Assembly: GCA_950106755.1 (NCBI GenBank)
Contig: OX467091.1
Coordinates: 5,535,538-5,599,537, forward strand
Length of the DNA stretch: 64,000 nucleotides
From: Climacium dendroides
Taxonomy: Eukaryota > Streptophyta > Bryopsida > Hypnales > Climaciaceae
Reading direction: 5' to 3'
Positions 22,986 through 34,588 of the stretch are shown here, in pieces. The position numbers and the translations under genes are program-made. Each line of letters opens with the position of its first letter. The first letter of the stretch is position 1. The notes under the pieces were generated by a model. That model was not told the origin of the DNA. It was given only the letters and a program-made list of their open reading frames with translations, and made no database searches.

Positions 22986-24055
22986 TTAAAGCAGTCGAGG
23001 ACTCCAAGCAATCGCAGGCTACACGCAGGGACCGATCCCAGGTTTTTGGAGTTTGACCAATTAATTTCCTTTAATTCGCGTCAGGTAGGAACACCCATAA
23101 CCATCACTTTAAGGATTTGGGGCAACCAAGACATTATTGGACCCTGCTAGCAAGAGAATAGGAATCCCCATGCACTTTCAAATGTATTATTTGGACATTG
23201 TGAGAATAAGTTGTGAATTTTTAAAGAGCCAACTATACATGGACTTAATACCAACATCCATGGGCTGATGTTCAGATGCAACACATCCTTATAATCACAT
23301 CTATTCACTTCCCAAAATTTTCGAAGATTTTAGAAGTGATGGTTATGGATAGAGTGACAGTTACGGGTGCTCCTATCTTATTCACGGTCTAAATTTTGTG
23401 TAAAAGGGGCAATGTTCAAGAATTCTTTTGAGTTTGACCAATTAATTTCCTTTGGATCTCATGTTGAACCGGATGGTGAATTGAGTCCGATTATTTTCCC
23501 TATTTTTTCAATTCAAAATAGAAACTTTATATATTTTTTCATTGTTTTTTTGCTGATGTTTTCAAATTGCAACCGGGTTTTTTTTCCAATTCCTCTGGCT
23601 AACTTTGAACTAGTTGCCGGTTTTCCAAACATTGGAAAGGGGAGGTCTTATACAATAGCTTGACTTTCAATGAGTTTTTTTTGAACCAATGATTCACAAG
23701 CTACCAAAAAGAATGGTTCCCACAAACACTAGATGAATCTGTGCTTTAAGGTTTAATTAGTTTAAGGTAGTAGGCTCTAAATTCATACACATCTGCAAAT
23801 GTACACTATTTGTTTTGTACATGTTGTTGTTTTATAGCCCTGAGCAATGTACAAAAAGTGTATGTTTAGGAGATGGGCAATTTCAAAGCCTTAATTATCC
23901 CATTTAATTTCAACTTCAAAAGTTCATAGCTAATTCCACAAAGCTCCAAAAAAATCATGAAATGACTTGAATTAGATGCCAGTTCCACTTGTTTTTTTAA
24001 GGAAAATTTACCAATAAATATTTCAAGAAACTTCGCGTTCCCAAACACTATTAGG
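22986..24055 (+). repeat. Dispersed repeat R1, copy 1 (uninterrupted)
   Basis: Collinear with 46547-46706 plus 50691-51540 (copy 2, split by a pogo-like element) and 52777-53560 (copy 3). Landmarks are AATCGCAGGC..ACACGCAGGG, GGAGTTTGACCAATTAATTT (found on both sides of the inner element), TTATTGGACCCT, and GAATGGTTCCCACAAACAC. This copy preserves the empty site CCCTGCTAGCAAGAG near 23142-23156 of the pogo-like insertion. The frame 23367-23663 lies inside the repeat and shows no conserved coding pattern between copies. Confidence 0.85.
23084..23385. mobile_element. Inverted-repeat element inside R1 (about 300 bp)
   Basis: The left end GTAGGAACACCCATAACCAT is mirrored at the right by ATGGTTATGG...GGTGCTCCTA. 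The same pair of ends occurs in the other R1 copies (46644 with 50925, 52780 with 53050). The element is flanked on both sides by GAGTTTGACCAATTAATTTC, suggesting a short local duplication. No coding capacity. Confidence 0.55.
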
Positions 24056-24520
24056 ATTTAAGTGTTTTATGATTGCAAAAATATGATTGAGGATGACTAG
24101 GAACTACTCGCAGTTATATTTTTGGATCCCACAATGTTGAAAAAAAATATGACTGCAAATGTGATTGGCAGTCATATTTTGCCTTTGTACTTCATGGGTG
24201 TATAGTATACATGCATGGGGAACGGCAAAATATTTTTTAGGGAACCGTAGGGAACCGTAGGGAACATATTACGGGAACACCAGTCATATTTATCAATAAT
24301 ATTTTTGCATATATATTCTATATTCACATTTTTGTAAGTTCACATTTTTTTTGAAGTTTTTTTTCGGGCAATCCCGTAAAAATTTGGGCAACCTAAAAAT
24401 ATATAAATAATTTATTGTTCAAAATTGTAAAATCGTAGCCGTTGTTTTTGGGGGATCTTGAAATCCTAGCCGTCATTTTTTAGGGTTTTGAAACCCTAGC
24501 CACCACTTCATGTGTTTCAT
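24056..24520. other. Spacer with small direct repeats
   Basis: Contains GGGAACCGTA repeated near 24240-24265 and several AGTCATATTT words. From 24425 the phrase 'AAATCC(C)TAGCCGT' recurs twice. No gene. Confidence 0.45.
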
Positions 24521-25260
24521 CTTCTTACTTTTCAACTCTTGTTTCTTCTTCCTTTTTTTGTTTTTTGAAGTTCTAATTGTTGTGTTGTGTTTTTGTTGTT
24601 GTTGTTTAGTTGTTGCTTTCTAACTTTTGTTTCTTCTTTTTGTTTTTTGAAGTACTAATTGTTGTATTGTTGTACTTTGGTTGTTGTGTTTTTGCTTTCT
24701 AACTCTTGTTTCTTCTTCCTTTTTGTTTTTTGAAGTACTAATTGTTGTATTGTTGCTTTGGTTGCTGTGTTGTTGCTTTGGTTGCTGTGTTGTTGCTTTC
24801 TAATTCTTATTTCTTCTTCTTTTTTTTGTTTTTTGAAGTATTAATTGTTGTATTGTTGTATTGTTGTTATTTTCTAACTCTTGTTTTTTCTTCCTTTTGT
24901 TTTTTGAAGTACTAATTGTTGTGCTGTTGTGCTTTGGTTATTGTGTTGTTGCTTTTTAATTCTTGTTTTTTCTTGTTTTTTCTCTTGTTTTTTGAAGTTC
25001 TAATTGTTGTATTGTTGTGTTTTAGTTGTTGTTGTTTAATTATTGAGGTTTTAGTTGTTGTTTCTTAGTTGTTACTAATCTATTGTCGCTTCTTACATCT
25101 TATTTGTTGTTAGTTTGTTGTTATTACATAGTTGTTAATTTGTTGTTGCTTTATAGTTGTTGTTAATCTTTTATTGCATCTTCACTTGTCTTATTCTTAC
25201 TTCTTGTTGGTTTCTAGTTTTAGTTTTTATTGCTTTTTATTATACTTTAGCTTTTACTTT
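24521..25260 (+). repeat. TTG/TTC low-complexity block with 75-110 bp units
   Basis: Consists of units carrying TTCTAACTCTTGTTTCTTC, TTTTTGTTTTTTGAAG, TACTAATTGTTG and TTGTTG runs, repeated about six times with variable length. The pyrimidine/TTG bias is strong on the plus strand. ORF 25132-25461 is a by-product of this composition. Confidence 0.8.
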
Positions 25261-25440
25261 TTACTATCTTTTTATTGCACCCAAATGACACTTAACAAAT
25301 TTCAACAACTCACTAGGTTCACCACAACCCACTTACAGCATCACTTGGTCACAAACTACCTAACACTACACATGTCAAGCACACACAGTGTTAGTCCACA
25401 TTTCCAACTCAGTTTGTCAAGTCCCAGTCACCGATACTAC

Positions 25441-26564
25441 TGTCACACACTCCCATCATGATACTAGGCATATCACTTAGTAACATGGGGCGGAACTTCC
25501 ACCTTAATGTGCAAAGACTCATGGTAGTACTACTCACCATGCTCATAAACGCCCTTGAGTATCATCCCACTCTATGCTAGCCCTCTTTGCATTTACTACT
25601 CTTCTACTAAAAGTAACCGACACTTACAACTCGAGACACATCCAAGGAGGCCTAGCAAGGAGCGGGACTCCACCCAACCGATGCCACGGGACACACACAA
25701 GTGTCCCATGGTACCTTGAAGTGGTGGTGAAGTCACCACCACCAACCATGAGTCACCACGACTCACTAAGGCTTCAAGAGAGAGTGAGGAGGAAGACCAA
25801 CCCCTCTTATAGTACTCGTTGTGGTATTCGGCAGACCCCCCATCCTAAGTCGAAGGAAGTTCTTGGATAACCTTGAGTTGTGGAAGACCACCCACTTCCA
25901 ACCTAAATCGCCAAGTTACATCACCGTTTGGACTTCCGAACTTCCAACCGGTGTAATTTTATGCTCAGAGCTCCAAATCCAACATGTGATCCCATTTTAA
26001 ACATCTACGCAACGAGTAGATGCTGATGGAATGCTCACTTGACCCATTTGGACAAGTTCTCGCAAAGTTATGGCCCTCTAAAAATTCGAATTCATTAGGG
26101 GAGGCGTCACGCCTTCACCACGGCTCTTCTTTTGGCCATAACTTTTGATTCATGTCTTAGAATCTCGTAATGCTTGTCATTCTAAGTTCCTTGTGTTCAT
26201 AGTTTTCCAATGATATGTCACATGCCATACTTTCTTGTGAGATTCATTGAGAACCCCTCACACCTAGACCTCGAGTGTCCCGGTGCCACCGGGACTCAAT
26301 TAACTTTGAACAACCATATTTTTTTAACTCACAACTCCAAAATGCGTGCTATTTACACCATTAAAAGCGTATTGTCAAGAGTTTTTCAAGCATGTGTGAC
26401 ACTCTATCAGTCCACTTCAAACCAAGGCGTCATTGCGCCCTATTTGATCAGAAGTCTCTCAATTCTCCATACTTAGTCTATTGCAAGGCTTGGGAAGTCA
26501 CCCACAAAGTCCCCCTTTGCACACTAAGGTTCATTGGGCACCCCAAGTTGATAGGGGCATGACA
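25441..26564 (-). mobile_element. LTR-like segment of a retrotransposon, minus orientation
   Basis: Read on the minus strand it starts TGTCATGCCCCTATC, a common form for plant LTRs, and ends GTGTGACA, so the ends form TGTCA/TGACA. A TATA-like CTATAAGAGG lies near 25810 with about 370 bp downstream to the end. Just beyond the inner end (below 25440) the text AGTATCGGTGAC resembles a decayed initiator-Met tRNA primer site (TGGTATCAGAG). No matching target duplication (ACTAC against CTTTT) was found, so it may be one LTR of a truncated element. No gag or pol is recognisable nearby. Confidence 0.5.
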
Positions 26565-26582
26565 CTTTTAGTACTAACTTGA

Positions 26583-27180
26583 ACAAAAAAATGACTCACG
26601 ATAGTCATACGCTTCATCAACTAAAATATGACTCCCAATAGTCATATGCTGCATCAATCAAAATATGACTCAACAGTTATATTCCATATCACTTAAAATA
26701 TGACTCGAAATATGAATCACTGTAGTCATATTCCATATCACTTAAAATATGATTTAAAATATGACTCACCACGATTATATTCTATATTCTTTAGAATATA
26801 ACTCACTGTAGTCATATTGCATATCACTCAAAATATAATTTACCACAGTCACATTCCACGTCAGTCAAAATATGACTGGATACAATCACATGCTACGTAA
26901 GTGTTTTTTTTTGTCCAGGTAGCTCATGAGAAAGTCAAGCCTCTAAGGGTGGTCAACATATACGCCATGTTGGCAAAAGACGTCTAAAAATGGTTTATTA
27001 TATTTCCAAATTCATATGACTACAAATATGACTCACTAGTCATATGATTGAAAGTGAATGCCTCAGCCATGACTCATTCTAGTCATATCCCGACCATCTA
27101 CATTGATTTTTGCTTGAGTCACATTTTCTGATTTTGTGATTCACTATAGTCATATTTTGTAGTCATAAAACATTCATTTT
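26583..27180. repeat. Array of palindromic ATGACT...AGTCAT units
   Basis: About eleven diverged units of the form ATATGACTCAC(N)AGTCATAT, spaced roughly 35-60 bp, with a TTCCATATCACTTAAA-type linker in the central part. Each unit is itself an imperfect palindrome. Isolated units occur near 690 and 24170. Spacing and divergence rule out CRISPR. Confidence 0.7.
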
Positions 27181-27192
27181 CTCATAGTGAAA

Positions 27193-28070
27193 ATTCTATT
27201 TCAGCTCTTAGATAGTGGATTTCTCAATTTGATAACTTAAATCATCTCCTTGCAAGATTGGGATAATCCCTCCATATATCCTTTGGAGTGAATTTAATTT
27301 AATCTTCAAACTTACTAGAAAGTTGTCATATTGAAGGCTCTTAATCTCTAGAGGAGAAAAACAGCCCAAAAACATTGGTTAATAATGCTATGAAGCTTTA
27401 TAAGGCTTGATATGGAGATACAACAAATTTTCCATGTAGAGTGATGGTAAATAGCCTTGACAACTAGACACTATTAAGTTGTGGATTGTTTGTGAAAGAA
27501 ATCAATCAAAACAAACCGCTATAGGATAGTGATGTGTTAAGTATGTACAACTATAATCAACAACTGAGTACAATTTCCAACACTAAATATAAATTAATCA
27601 TATAAACTTTTATAGACAATTAGAAAGGCATTTCGACGCATTATAGCATGCATTGTTTGGACAATGTATGAGTAAATTTTGATTTTTAGAGTATTTCTTC
27701 TAAGTGTAATAAATACTAACACTAGGTTCTCATAAACTCTCTTGTTTGATTGTGTGGATCATGCGTAATCAATATCTAGTTTTTAATTTCTTTCTATTGC
27801 TTCAACTGCAAGTGTCGTATATTGAACAATGTTGGTTATAGGTGTACATTCCTAATAATTGTGGACAACTTGTGACCTATAACTTGATGTTAATAATCTT
27901 CATAAGATAATGTTTAATGATTCTTTATATAATGTTGGCTACAAAAATGTTTTTATTTCTTTTCCTGCACACTTAAAAAAAATCTCAGCTCATCGAAATA
28001 TGATGTGAGAATCCTTGGCCTTCTATTAGAGAAGGGCTAGGCCAGGTTCAAATCTTGCCAAGGATATGTT
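27193..28070 (+). repeat. Dispersed repeat R2, copy 1
   Basis: Collinear with 51544-52396 at high identity (for example AGATTGGGATAATCCCTCCA, CATGCATTGTTTGGACAATG, ATGTGAGAATCCTTGGCCTT). No coding capacity. In the other copy R2 directly follows R1, whereas here it stands alone after the palindromic array. Confidence 0.9.
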
Positions 28071-28545
28071 ATGGTGTTCTTTATATGTTAATTTGAAGTT
28101 TTTGAGTGATTTTTAGGGTGTAGTTTTGATGTTTGTGATTTGCTAATTTGATATTTTGAAGTGTTGTTTTTATGCTTTTGGATTTTGTTTTCATATGGTT
28201 AAGTCCTATTTTTCATTTTTGTGGTTTTAATGCATTTGATTGTTTTCAAAGTATGATTTGAAATGAATAATTTAACATAATACTTAATGTTATATTAGAA
28301 TGCAAATTTCTTGGAATTGATGAATTGCCTTCAATTTAGTATTTGAACTGATTTGTAATTTGATTTGTTAGTTTCTCAACTAGTTGCTTTTGCAAACTGA
28401 AGGAAAATGTCCGGAATGCCCCCCTCCAAAAAAGATTCTTGCTGAATTAAATGACTAAATTTAGGCAACTGCCAAATGACCATGAAGGATTCCCAAATTA
28501 CATGTGAAAAAAAGGAGAAAAACTGAATTAGTGTATAAACTCCCC
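28071..28545. other. Gene-free AT-rich spacer
   Basis: No gene or repeat supported. Confidence 0.4.
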
Positions 28546-28710
28546 CAACGTTGTTGATTGCTCCATTTGATGCAAATGAATTCATTTGTGACAATGCCAA
28601 CAATCACGGACAAGCACGAGGACCCTAAATGGACCCATTGTGCAGACAATCTTCAGCAGTACAGACACTGCTGCTGACTCCTCTAACTGTGGCAGCCCAG
28701 GCAAGCGTCC
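28546..28710 (+). repeat. Repeat R6 fragment, second copy at 45073-45220
   Basis: Shares GCTCCATTTGATGCAAATGA and a nearly perfect block of about 50 bp around GACCCTAAATGGACCCATTG / CAGACAATCTTCAGCAGTAC with 45073-45180. Short frames crossing it (for example 28629-28832) are not conserved between copies. Confidence 0.75.
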
Positions 28711-28859
28711 CCTCCATCTCTTGGGAAGTTTTCCTTTCTCTAGTTTTATTTGTTGGCTTTGTCCTTTGGAAAACTGAAGAGACTAAGGTAGAACTGCCCA
28801 TTACCACCATAAAGCGGGAGTCGGTCCATTAAGCGAGCATGTACAGACTGAAACTGAAT

Positions 28860-29000
28860 TTTGGGCTGGTGAAACTTCTCAAAATATTTTTTAGAAGATT
28901 TTCTTTGAAAGAAAAGAAGAATTGGCATCTAACCCAAGTTGTTTCATATTTTTTGGATCTTTTTTGAATTAGTTATGAATTTTCAAACGAGATGTGGTAT
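28860..29000 (+). repeat. Direct repeat with 29970-30095
   Basis: The words GGCATCTAACCCAAGTTGTT and TTTCATATTTTTTGGA recur with a few changes near 30030-30070. The two copies flank the large inverted repeat at 29335-29850. Confidence 0.6.
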
Positions 29001-29334
29001 AGGTCCCTATTTATGTCCCTAGGGCTTCGTCCATGAATTGTTCACTTGCAACTTCTGAAGATAAATGGGGAAGCAAAGAGTATGATTGGCTCTTGTCATT
29101 AACAATGTTTTTTTTTTTTTTTCTTTTCATTCATTCAAGGACTACAAAGGTCCATTTAAGAACCACTTCATATCCATTCACAACCACCTATATGGGGCAG
29201 TTCTTAATACTTACTCGTAATTTGAGCCTCCTACCTTACCGAATTCCTCCCATTTCCGTCAGTGACTCATCTATTACCACAATCTTATTAATCCTTCATC
29301 ATGATGGCAATGCACTTGGAAAGCGGACACATTA

Positions 29335-29850
29335 GCCCATGCTTCAACAATGGTTTGGTTAGGCTTCAACAAGGGTCTAACTCATAGTTTTACATTTCAG
29401 CTTTGAAAAATTACAAAGAATTCAATTCTTGTCGGAATGTCTTCATTCCTTTTGCAATTGACTTTTCTCAAACAATTCAATCTCTGAAAAATATGAGAGC
29501 TCATAAATAGCTTCTCCAAAGTACCTAGATAGAAAATCTGTATGGAAATGGGTAGTTCTACCTTAATAAGTTGTGGCATCGACCATCTCTGGTTCTTGAA
29601 TCCCGGTTTCCAAGTCCTAAGGTAGAACTATCAATTACCACATAGATTTCTTATCTACGTACTTTGGAGAAGCTATTTGTCAACTCTCATATTTTTTCAG
29701 AGATTGAATTGTTTGAAAAAAGTCAATTGCAAAAAAAATGAAGACATTCCAACAAGAATTGAATTTTGTGTAATTTTTCAAAGCTGAAATGTAAAATTGT
29801 GAGTAGACCCTTGTTGAAGCATGACCACACCATTCTTGAAGCGTGAGTTG
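29335..29850. repeat. Large imperfect inverted repeat (arms about 220 bp)
   Basis: The left arm (29335-29571) is nearly complementary to the right arm (about 29620-29850). Matched words include CTTCAACAAGGGTCTA, ACATTTCAGCTTTGAAAAAT, CAATTGACTTTT and GCTTCTCCAAAGTAC with their reverse complements on the other side. The centre (about 29572-29620) is unpaired. A transcript would form a hairpin of over 200 bp with scattered mismatches. Element ends are not well defined. Confidence 0.8.
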
Positions 29851-29869
29851 ATGAGCCACACAAGGTCTG

Positions 29870-30445
29870 ACTCTGTCAGCACTTGATAGTTGCGAGGAGC
29901 TACCAATTTTGTAATTGAATTTAAGGTAGGTGGCTCTTAAACCAACCCTTTAAGAGCTGATTGCATTTTGGGGACAGCTAAACATCTCAAAACAATTTTC
30001 AGTGAATTTCGGTTGGAAGAAAAAAGGAATAGGCATCTAATCCAAGTCGTTTCATATTTTTTGGACCTTTTTGGAATTAGTTACAAATTTTTGAAGTTGG
30101 AACGCAGTGGTTTTTAAAACCGACCCCTTCTGAAATGTACGCAGTTAGTACATTTCAGAAGTAAAAATGTACCAGAGCGGTTTTAGAACCAGGTTGGTTT
30201 AAGAGCCACCTACCTTACCACCTGTCTCCAGGACCCACTCACGCACAGCATAACGCACAGCATAATGCACAGCTAAACTCGTCTCAAGAAGTGTGCCACG
30301 CAGGGTGAATTGACCCCTGGGGAAAATCTCAAGAATTTTTCATTTGTTACACATGATAGCATTTGCAAATGTTGAATTCATATCTGGAATCAGAGGTCTC
30401 ACAATTGTTGTGGGTTGTATTAAAATTCACCCTTCAAGGACAAGC
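29870..30445 (+). repeat. Repeat R6 continuation, second copy at 45245-45530
   Basis: Matches include CGAGGAGCTACCAATTTTGT, ACTGTCTCCAG-type text, AGTGTGCCACGCA and ATTAAAATTCACCCTT. In this copy a block of about 280 bp (29945-30220, including GAAATGTACGCAGTTAGTAC foldback text) is inserted relative to the 45 kb copy. Confidence 0.75.
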
Positions 30446-30915
30446 CAGTCGCTCTGGAAGTCTATCTATTTGGCTAAAGTGTGAATTGTTGGCTGTGATA
30501 TGCAAATGAGTGCACAACCCTTGCTTGAAGTTGCTTACTGCGCTCTTCACTATGAAGCCTGTTAGGTCCAATAATGGCTTACAAAATGCCTATTGTGGCA
30601 TTCCAAGAATTTTGCATGAATATTTTGCTTTATTGTCTTGCATAAGTAATATTCAATTCACACACAATCCCAATGGAACACACCAAATTTATAGTTTCAA
30701 AATACCAAAATTGTAATGTGGGTGAATTGCATCATTTAATATTCATGGTTTATACATGATGATTGATTGAAAAGCATTGGTGTTGAAGTTTTTAAATTCT
30801 ATTGCACAATCCTTAGGTAGGAAACATCTAGACCACATCTTACCTCTCGGCTGAAAGATTTTCAGTTTGTGGCACACATCTCAAGTTCAAGGAGGCAAGA
30901 ATGAAAGTGTTGGTA

Positions 30916-31322
30916 TACTAAATAGTATATTTAGTATTAGCAACACTATTTACAAACCATGACACTAAAGTAAGTGACATTAAATCTAATTTTTAACACT
31001 AAATGTACTCTATGATAAATATGAAATCTGAAAAGATTTACATTTAGAGTTAGAATACATTCAAAGACGAAATTGCCGCCACCAAAAGTAGAGAAGGCCA
31101 AGGAAGGAGACACTACAAGGGAATGCTATCATTTTTTGTCATTTTTTTGTCAATTCGGACATTGTCTGTCAATAGAACGTGTCAATTCGGACACTGTTTT
31201 TTTGTAGTGAGATGACAGAAGATGGAGTCGGCGCAGTCGAGTTTAACACTAGATTTAGTGTTGTGTGGAGTAAGGTGGTAATTACACTAAATGTAATCCA
31301 ACACTAAATACACTATTTAGTG
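30916..31322. mobile_element. pogo-related MITE with TA target duplication
   Basis: Ends are TACTAAATAGTATATTTAG and the complement of CACTAAATAGTGTATTTAG, flanked by TA on both sides. Two empty sites with a single TA exist: TTAGTACTGAG near 54455 and TTGGTAGTGAG near 55206. The subterminal word TAGCAACACTA resembles TGGCAACACTA of the full pogo-like element at 46709, so it may be a non-autonomous relative. It contains a further element at 31111-31209. Confidence 0.8.
31111..31209. mobile_element. 99-bp CACTA-type MITE nested in a MITE
   Basis: Ends CACTACAA / TTGTAGTG with a 3-bp AGA duplication on either side. Internal text repeats GTCAATTCGGACA twice. No coding capacity. It inserted after the surrounding 407-bp element. 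Confidence 0.7.
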
Positions 31323-31900
31323 TACTGAGCCCCCCAATTACAATTACATGTAACTCTTGTTACTACCAACTGCATTGGGAAGCAGAGATGGTTCAGAGAA
31401 TTAGCTCTGCTCTAGAATGATTCATTTTGATGTTGTGTCTGGGTTCAAGGGAAAACCATGATCATGATATTGCAAAATTTAGAGAGAGTTTAGTGGGTAT
31501 CATGTAAGGTAGGGACACCCAAATGTGCCATTGACCTTAAACCGCCATCTATACTATATGTGCATCTCCAAAATCAGTTCTGTACCTATCTGAAAGAAAT
31601 ACTTTTAGAACCAAATTTTGTTCCTTAGTAACTTTAGCATACAATATTTTGTTCCCAATGCCATGTTCTCTAGTGCATTGGAACCTCCTTTCATTTGCTG
31701 CCTAGAAGATATGAAAACTTCACCACTATAATAATAGAAAATAGGCTAAGTAGCAAAAAGTGGCAGTTTGGGGGTACCCACCTTAGCAACAATGTTATGT
31801 GCCATTTTCTCATCAGAGCCGTGTCAATTGCCAATGGGGTTCTAATTGGGTAAGCTGCTTACCAGCTGACTGGACATGTTTCGTTGTAGACTTCATCTCA

Positions 31901-32140
31901 TTGTTTCATAATTGAAAACATCAATTTGAATATTATAAATATTATATGAATTTGATCAATTTAAAAGTAAAAATTAAAAAGTATTTGATTTCATTGTTGT
32001 CTTGATGACTTTCATCAATTTTTGAGCCCTATCTTGTATATTAGATTCAATTTGTTTCATAACTTCATCCAACATTTTCTTATCCACGTAAGTTTTCAAT
32101 CAAATGTCTGTGCTAAATCCTAATGACATTACACATCGTC
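31901..32140. other. Short gene-free spacer
   Basis: AT-rich; no feature supported. Confidence 0.4.
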
Positions 32141-34588
32141 TAAATGAGCCCTCAACTCTTGATGAAATCTTTCTTGTCTTGTTGCATAGTAATAGGCTTA
32201 GTTCTAATTGTCACAAAACATGGTAGGATAATGCATGCAAAGTATTGATTTGTGTCATATAGTTCTCGTTTGTACTTCATAGTCACAAATTATTAAATAC
32301 CCCTTAAGCATCCAAAAATCCATGTGGTATTCTTGACCTTGAACAAAGTTATACAAGGTGATTTTCTTAGGGAGGTCACTTCCCTTTATGATTTGTAACA
32401 ACATGTGTTTAATCTTGAGCGCCAAATGAATGTTTATAAAAATCCAAACCCTTATGAACTTATTGAATTTAAGCTATCACCTAAAAAGATATCCACATAA
32501 ACTAACTATACCGTTTAGTAGTGAAGACCTGTCCGAAGCATTAGAAAAAGGAGATGCCCTTTGATTCTACCCTTTAAAAGATTAAAATAGTTAAGCAAGG
32601 AAATTTACCAAATTTGGGAGGCCAAATGCTTAGTAGAAAAAGGTAACTTGGACTTAATATAAATCATATATGAAAATCTAGTTCAATTCTTAGTATAGTA
32701 CTTATAAACTTCAAGAATTTTTTTAATTTGATAATGAAGGATTTTAGGATGAATGTTTGGCGTGAAAACATGCAACATAAAAAATTAGGATCAGACTCAA
32801 AAGTAATAGAAAACAAATACTAATTGATTAACCATTTAATCCTTAACTTCACAAACGACTAGAATGTGGTTACTTTGGTTTTTGAAGTGTTATTTCTATT
32901 ACTAAACATATTTAGATGAAGTTGCACTTGAAGTGATCCTTTCAAGAATCAAGATGGCCATCATTATCATTTTGTACAATTAGATTTATATAACAACTGT
33001 TGTGGTTTATGAAAAAATCCGAAGCATAGGTGGTTAGGTGCTTGTTTTGCATTATCTCTTTTGGACTTTCCTTTTGATCAATCGTTTTCTATAGTTGGAA
33101 TTCTCATCAAATTATTGTCTAATTGACATTGCATATTACACTCATTAAAATATTCAATTTAAAGATATTGGTGTATCAAGGTCATTATCCTATGTTTTAA
33201 AAGCCCCAAACTTATGGAATTTGATCCTATTAACTCTCAACTTATAAACATTCCAATTGTTTAGTAAAATTCTACTTTAATTCATTTCATTTTGGAGATA
33301 TATATGTAGGTAGAAAAGTGACTAAATTCCAATGCATCTACAACATCCAAAGCATTAAAAGGTTCAAACCGTGTTTTCTTCCATTCCTCTACTAGAAGGT
33401 CATGGAATTATACTCATCCTCAAATTAATTTTTTCACTTCTCTAGTTTTATTCACATTAATTTATATCTACTTTTTTTTAAAACAAAGAGATTCCCCAAT
33501 ACCCAATTTTACATATAATAATGTTTCAAGAACTAAATCTAGACTAAACTAGATGCAAATCATTTCTATATTTTTCTTACAATGAAGAAATTGCACACTG
33601 TAGTTTAAGTCATATGGTTATATAGTTTTTGCAAAGTGACCTTCCAAGATTGACTTCTTATTCATATCACCACGCATTCATCCATAACAAAGCCATGATT
33701 GATTCCTCAAAAGCATCCTTTTCTGATCACCTATTTCATGATATTAAGGCAATCATAGAATTTGGTTACAAATAGAAGCAAGGACATGCAAATTCCCAAA
33801 AGGATTTGAATGTAAGTAAATTGAGTAATCAGGAAAGTTATGATTCGTTGACTTTTAACTCAATAAAAGGCCTACTATTGCCATGAAAGCTCCATTTACT
33901 ACCTTTAAAAATAAATGAACAAGTATATAAGTAGATCACAATATTTGAGATATACTCAAATTTATGTAAGAGCCTGCTTCAAAAAAAATGGACATAGTTA
34001 TTTCTACTTTCATATCTTAAAGTTCAATTTTGAACCATAAATGATCCTATTTTGAATTCAATCCATCTTCACCAAAAATATAAAGTCCATCAAGCCTAAT
34101 CTTCAAAATCATAAGCTATTCCTCAACAAAATCAAATTTGAATAGAGAACAAAAATAATTTTGGAAATAAAAGTTGTCTACCATTTGTTATAGTAATGTA
34201 TACATCCTCAATAAAGCTTACACCATCAATCTCAAAATATTATAATTCATACCCCAATATTATCCCAATTGTAAATAGAATCCATTCTAAAGTGGTGGAT
34301 CATGTGCTTTGTAATTGCAAGTTAATTTGCAATTGTAATCCTAATAATATATGCACCACCTCATATTGAGTTCACATCTAAAGTTAAGATTCTCATCCAA
34401 ACCTACAATCCATTTTCCAACATGCTACATGACATTGAATTTTCACTCGTAAAAACCCAACTAGGGATGAAGCTAAAAAGAACTACATTCAAGAGAGAAA
34501 TGGAGTTGGCTTCTTTGTTCATATTCATTTCCAATCTCAAGAGAAGTAAACCCCAACTTTTTCCCACTTTACATTCAAGTGTAGTACC

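Larger units (their letters stand above)
30486..31900 (+). repeat. Repeat R3 copy carrying DPB2 3' flank, with nested MITEs
   Basis: Collinear with 54786-55840, including AACCCTTGCTTGAAGTTGCT, GGTCCAATAATGGCTTACAA and TGCATTGGAACCTCCTTTCA. The part from 30840 is also homologous to the DPB2 3' flank. A 407-bp MITE (30916-31322) is inserted here and absent from the 54 and 55 kb copies. No ORF is shared between copies. Confidence 0.8.

Noticed and set aside
22986..24055. Coding gene in repeat R1 (98-codon ORF at 23367)
   Set aside because: The three R1 copies differ by indels that are not multiples of three across this frame.
25132..25461. 109-codon hydrophobic ORF resembling membrane segments
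   Set aside because: Produced by the TTG/TTC low-complexity block and the edge of the LTR-like sequence.
26583..27180. Regularly repeated palindromes suggesting CRISPR
   Set aside because: Units are diverged, linkers are repeated and not unique, and the genome is eukaryotic.
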